Source: Megaustenia siamemsis (lineage: Eukaryota > Mollusca > Gastropoda > Stylommatophora > Ariophantidae). Taken from it: 64,000 nucleotides of DNA. Shown one piece after another: positions 26,901-32,900 of this stretch; within the stretch, counting starts at the first letter, position 1, and every line of letters starts with the position of its first letter. The stretch lies in the NCBI GenBank assembly GCA_032433765.1, contig JAVIAB010000041.1, forward strand, positions 75,228,232 through 75,292,231, in the 5' to 3' direction. The translations under genes were made by a program, and so were the position numbers. The notes under the pieces are model-generated. The model made no database searches and was not told the origin of the DNA. It saw nothing but the letters and a program-made list of their open reading frames with translations.

Positions 26901-29900
26901 TTATCTCTCAGACTGTTTCCTGTCATTTATCTGGCACATTTCATCTCACTAGAGGTTATTTTTCTTATTGTTCTTGCATCTAGGGTTTAGGACTTGCACA
27001 ACTTATCATTATTTGAAACTTTTTTAAACTGCCTTTATTACACAGTATCTGAACTGCCATCAGTTATTGCACATTTGTTCTTTCAAACTACTGTGTAGTT
27101 TAGTCATCATAATTTAAGACAAGAAGCTTATTAAAAAAAACTACTGAGAGTCATGGACACATGCACCTTTTGAATCCACCAACAGTTTCCCTTAATTGTG
27201 TTTTTTTTTTTTTAATTACGTCCACTTGCTAGCTTGTATTGCACAGGAGAATGCTACATAATCTATGTTAATGTTTTTATCTCTTGAGCTTAATAAGCTT
27301 AGTCAAAAACCATCAGAAAGTACAAAGCAAGATTGTTATAGAAATGTGTGTTAGACAACATCTTTGCTTGTTCTTTATTTTTGAAGTCCTTTTATACATG
27401 AAATTTTAAGAGTAAGCAGTATTTTGGAGCACATAGCCTGTTAGGCAGGAATGAGACAGACTGAAGGCCTTTATCAGCAAATCAGTAATGGTACTCAGGA
27501 ATTGTGCCAATAGTTGATCTTTAGGATGGGTTTTCATAATATGCCATATCAGTGAGGTAACAAAAATAGTATTCAATAATTTCATTTTAGATTAGAATTG
27601 TATTGAAAGTGTACTAAATTCTTGCACAAACACAGGTCCCTCTCAAAGTAACAAAACATGAAAAGAAAAAAAAATTATATAATTTGTATGCAAGAACAAG
27701 CTCTTATTTATGTAACATGTTCTTTATGTAACTCTTCTCTAGATTATAGTTCTCGTATGTCAAAGTCTATGCTAATTGTGCAATTCATTTCTATGTTATT
27801 GTTCTTTTCTGTTAAAAATCTAAGTTAATTAACTCATTTCTTTTCAGGTTATAGTTATTACTTGTTAAGGTCAATTTTTTTTTTTTTGCATTTCCCCTCC
27901 AGGTTCAAGTAATTACAATATTGCCATTATTGTTGCTATTGTCATCAGTGTTGCTGCAGTGCTTTTCTTCATCACAGTTATTGCCATTTACATTAAACGG
28001 ATTGTTTCAAAAAGGAAGCAGTGGAATGCTCGATGTAAAGTTTCAAGTCCAAATTCTGACAGTGGAGCAACTGACCAGTGAGTGTTGTAAAGACATTTGT
28101 ACATGTCTCATCTCTATATGACATGACATGCTCAAAAGCTAAAACTAAAAAGTTTTACCTCTTTATCCTCTTTGTGATGAGTTTTCTTTATTTATTCATT
28201 GATCTCTCATCAATGATTTTCATGTTTTTGTTAATACAAGGATTTTGTACAAGATTAACATCCAAATTATGGCAGTAGTTATGTGTTGGTTTATCAGTCT
28301 TCATGGAATGCTCTTGTCTGTTGGTCATTCATGATAATGACCCATTAAATTCACATTAATTGCCCAAATAATTTTCTTGTCCTAGTAAGTAAAGTAAAGT
28401 ACCCCCCGTCACGCCAAGTGGCGTATAGGGAAATATGGTGTTAGTGACCCTATATTTTACAGACCTTCAGCACATGATTTTTGGGGTAATGTGGTCGGTA
28501 TTACGCCCGTGCTGTTTTACTTTCCCAGAAAAAATCCGATATCCATTTAAGGCTGGGTAAACCCGGAGCCGTCGGTTGGGATCGAACCCTACCCCTTGTC
28601 CGTAGTAGTCCAGTTCACTAACCACTGAGCTAACGCGGCTCCTACTAATTTTTAGGGAATTAGTAAAACCCAGGTGTCCTCGCCAGGGTACGAACCCCGG
28701 CTGTTGCCGTGGTAAGCCAACCGCCTATCGATTGCGCTGACCAATTTTCTTGTCCTGCCTAAGGAAATTTAGAATGTAAGTGTATATGATGGTTGTGGTT
28801 TACAAACACCCATTCTGCATATAAATATATCAGTTTTTTTAGATTAAATATTTATGTAAAGAGTAAACAAGAGCCCCCCGTCACGCCAAGTGGCGTATAG
28901 GGAATATGGTGTTAGTGACCATAAATTTTACAGACCTTCAGCACATGATTTTTGGGGTAATGTGGTCGGTATTACGCCCGTGTCACTTTACTTTCCCAGA
29001 AAAAAATCCGGTACCCATTTAAGGCTGGGTGAACCCGGAAGCCGTCGGTAGGGATCGAACTCTACCTCTTGTCCTTTGTAGTCCAGTTCACTAACCACTG
29101 AGCTATCGCGGCTCTCAAATATTTATGTGTCTTTATCATTACTTGTTGATACTGTAGTGTGTTAGTGTGTTTGAAGAAATAGACAAAATAGTGTTATCAT
29201 TTTATCATTGTTATGTTTTTTTTTCTAAACAGGGAACATTTGTTGCATTTTGAGAATCATCGAAACTTCAGCCCAACAACACCTCCTACTTCAGATGTCA
29301 GAGACATAAACTCTCAGAGCACACTTAGCACTACTTCATTCTCAAACCTCTGCTATAATATGGCCGTTGGTTTACAAGAACATATTGAGAGGTAATATAT
29401 TTTAGCATAAAGTAGTATAGTATAAATATAAATATATATAAACATAAATACAAACTGTAAATATAATCAGGTAATATTAATCAGGTAATATTAATCAGGT
29501 AAATGTAAGATAATACTGAGTGGGAAGTCACTGGCTTATTATTATTTTCTTTTTAAACTTTTCCATTGACCTGTTTTTTTAATGTTTCAAATGTGTTTTC
29601 TACAATTATCAACACTATCATTAAAGAGGTTGATACTCCTATTGACTGCATCAGTGTCAGGATGCCAAGTTTCTACACAGCTATTTTCTCCAAATGTCAA
29701 AAAAATTCTTTAATTTTTGCATTTGAAATGTTTCACTTACTAATTCTTCCACCTGTGATGAATCATGCTCAGCCATTTCTTGCTGTTCCCTATACATTTC
29801 TTTGAGTTCTTCAATAGTTTGTAATTTTGGAATGACTATTAAAAAATGTTGTGAGCCGCGATAGCTCAGTGGTTAGTGAACTGGACTACAAAGGACAAGA

Positions 29901-32900
29901 GGTAGGGTTCGATCCCAACCGATGGCTTCCAGGTTCACCCAACCTTAAATGGGTACCGGATTTTTTTTCTGGGAAAGTAAAGCGGCATGGGCATAATACC
30001 ACATTACCCTAAAAATCATGTGCCGAAGGTCTGTAAAATTTATGGTCACTAACACCATATTCCCAATACGCCGCCACTTGGCGTGACGGGGTTACTTTAC
30101 TCTTTTTTTTTTAATACATTAAAAAATTTAAAATAAAAAGAAACATATTTCATATTTACCTGTTCAGAGGAGATCAACTAGCTTTTATTTGCAAACTATC
30201 AGGCACTAATACATAAAACAATAGAAGACCTACAAGAACACTTAAACAAACTCAACAGCACAGGCGCAAAATACAACATGAAAATCAACATCAACAAAAC
30301 AGAAGTCATGAATATCACCAAAAACCAAACAGAACATCAACATAACTATAGAAGGCAGGCAACTATAACAAGCAGAGGAATTCAAATATCTTGGAAGTTT
30401 AGTAACAAACGATAATTCACAAACAGCAGAGATAGAATCAAGATGCAACAAAGCTTGTCAAATCATTGGACAGTTGTCACCACTATTGTCCAATAAAGAA
30501 ATAACTCTAGAGGCAAAACGAGCACTATACAATACAATCTTTATCTCAATGTTGTGCTATCAATGCTAGACCTGGAACCTAGATGCAAGAACAATAAGAA
30601 AAATAACCTCTACTGAGATTAAATGTGTCAGACGAATGACAGAAAACAGTCTGAGAGATAAGATCAGAAATGAAGAACTGAGAAAAAAGCTAGGAATAGT
30701 CCCCGCCATAGAATATATAAAGAAACAACAGATAAAATTGTTTGGCCATGTGTCAAGGCAGAAATATCAAAACACAACGCAATGAATCTTCAATAAACGT
30801 TGTGGGAATACCAGACCCAAGGGTCGACCACTTAAAAGATGGATGGATGGAATATTAAAAGCACTAGGAAACATAACAGCAGCAGTGAACAGAATAGCAA
30901 AAGACCGCAAATTATATCTCCCCTCGACGCTGAAAGATAAATGAGGAAGGAAAAAAAAAGAGGAAGATATTCACTTGTTCAAATGAAAAAAGCTACATTT
31001 CTGAAATCACCTAATAGCTAGTATGGACTCCAAAATGTATGAATTTCAGAGTAATGTTGAAATTTACTTTTTAAAAAATGTGTGTGAATTACAAGTTGTG
31101 CTCATGCAGAGACATGTGAATGCTGTACAAAGATAAAAAAAAATATACAACAATATAAACAATAATAATTCTCAGAAACCAGCTAAATTAAAGAAGAAAA
31201 GCTACATTTTTAAAACTGACTGAATCAGGAATGGACTGAAAATCTGTACAAATTCCAGTACATATAAGAGTACCGAGCTGAATTTTACTCAATCAAGTTC
31301 TACAAATTCTGAGTTGTGCTAATGGAGATTATACAGATGCAGTGCTTTCACCGTATAAGTATAAGAAAAATGCATCCATTTTGTTCAACGTTATCATTTC
31401 TTTTTTCATTACAAAACAAGATTCTTAATTTTTTTTTTATAACAAACTGGCAAACAGCCAGTGATGTATGACTTGTAACATCTTGAGGGGCATTAATGAT
31501 GTTATTTCCTTCTTGAACTTTGTGGCTATTATTTTGTTTAAACTATACTCACATTTATTCACACCAGTGTAGAGGTTCTGTTGAGATAGAAAATATTGAA
31601 ACACCAACTACTCCCACAGAAACCAAGAATTTAAGAAAGCATTGTAATCTGTCACTTCATTTTTTTGAGGTCTAAGGGCATGTGACACTTGTTTTTATTG
31701 TCATCATCAACTCATTTATATCATTTCTTATTAATTTTGTTTTAACTGATTTTACACTTTGGTCTAGTTTGATTTATCATCAAGAAGTCTTTTCTACATT
31801 TTTCTAAATCGCTTCACTGACATTTATGTTTGTTTGCTATGTTCAGTGAAGTTTAGTGGTTTGCAAGTAAGATTACATAGAATTAAGTAGAGGTGTGGAG
31901 TCCAGCATTAGTATTTCAGTTACACACTATCCTGACTAAACTTTCACTTGTCCTTCTGTGATTGATTACAAGTATCCATCATGAGACTATTTTTTTTCTA
32001 ACTATAAAAATTAGAGCCTCTCAAATAAACTGTTCTTGCTGTTGCCTACATAATATCATTATTCGATACATTAAAAAAAATGTTAATTTACTAGCTTTTT
32101 CACACTAAAATCAATACTATTCAATCCCATTTTAATCTGCTAATTTTTGTCAGCGATATGCACTGCTTATTCAAATGGAATGTCACACTCTTCAACATAA
32201 TTTTTTTTAAACGTCGCGTGTCAAAGCAGGAAGGAATTCTCCTGTAAAGAATGTTTACAAGAAACTGCATGAAATAAAAAATTGTAGAAGTAGGACTATA
32301 TTAAAATGAGAATGGTATAAGGTGACACACAAGTGTGTTGATACAGACTTGACTGAAATGAGCATGTGGCATAATGTATGGAAATAGTTAATCCTTCATT
32401 GTCTAGGACTGCCTATTTCCTTTTTCTCATTACTTCTGAGTGTTGATGATCTATGTGAATATTATCTGTTGGTGATTGTGTTACATGTGTAAACCATTTT
32501 GATATATTATTTCTTAAAACAATCCAACACCTAAATTATTTTCTTTAATATCTGTATTATAATTCATCTTGTCACATTAAGCAATCTCAAGTATCCTATT
32601 TCTGCTATGATTTTTCTAAGGGAATAATTCTAAAGTTCATGTTTGGTTTTGATAATAGTTTTTTTTTTTAATGGAAATCTGTATTCTTATATATTGTGTA
32701 TAGCAATTTATTGGTGCCAATTGTTTAATCACCTGGTTTGCTTTGCAATATCATTTGTAAAGCACTGCTTGGATTTTTTAAGTGTATCTATTGACATTTA
32801 TTAATTATGTGACATATGCTGCTTGTTTTAATTTGTTTTGTTTTCCAGGAAAATATGTGCTTCCTTTTCTTTTTATGCTACAATCATAAGTCTTTTTGGC

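Noticed and set aside
28560..28742. Possible tRNA genes on the minus strand
   Set aside because: A and B boxes are present, but both heads sit inside a SINE insertion, and I could not pair a proper acceptor stem.
31567..31670. Exon-like stretch after ACACCAG reading CRGSVEIENIETPTTPTETK
   Set aside because: The preceding Gene 1 exon ends in phase 2, which puts a stop soon after this acceptor. The open frame needs phase 0, and no homologue exists in Gene 2.
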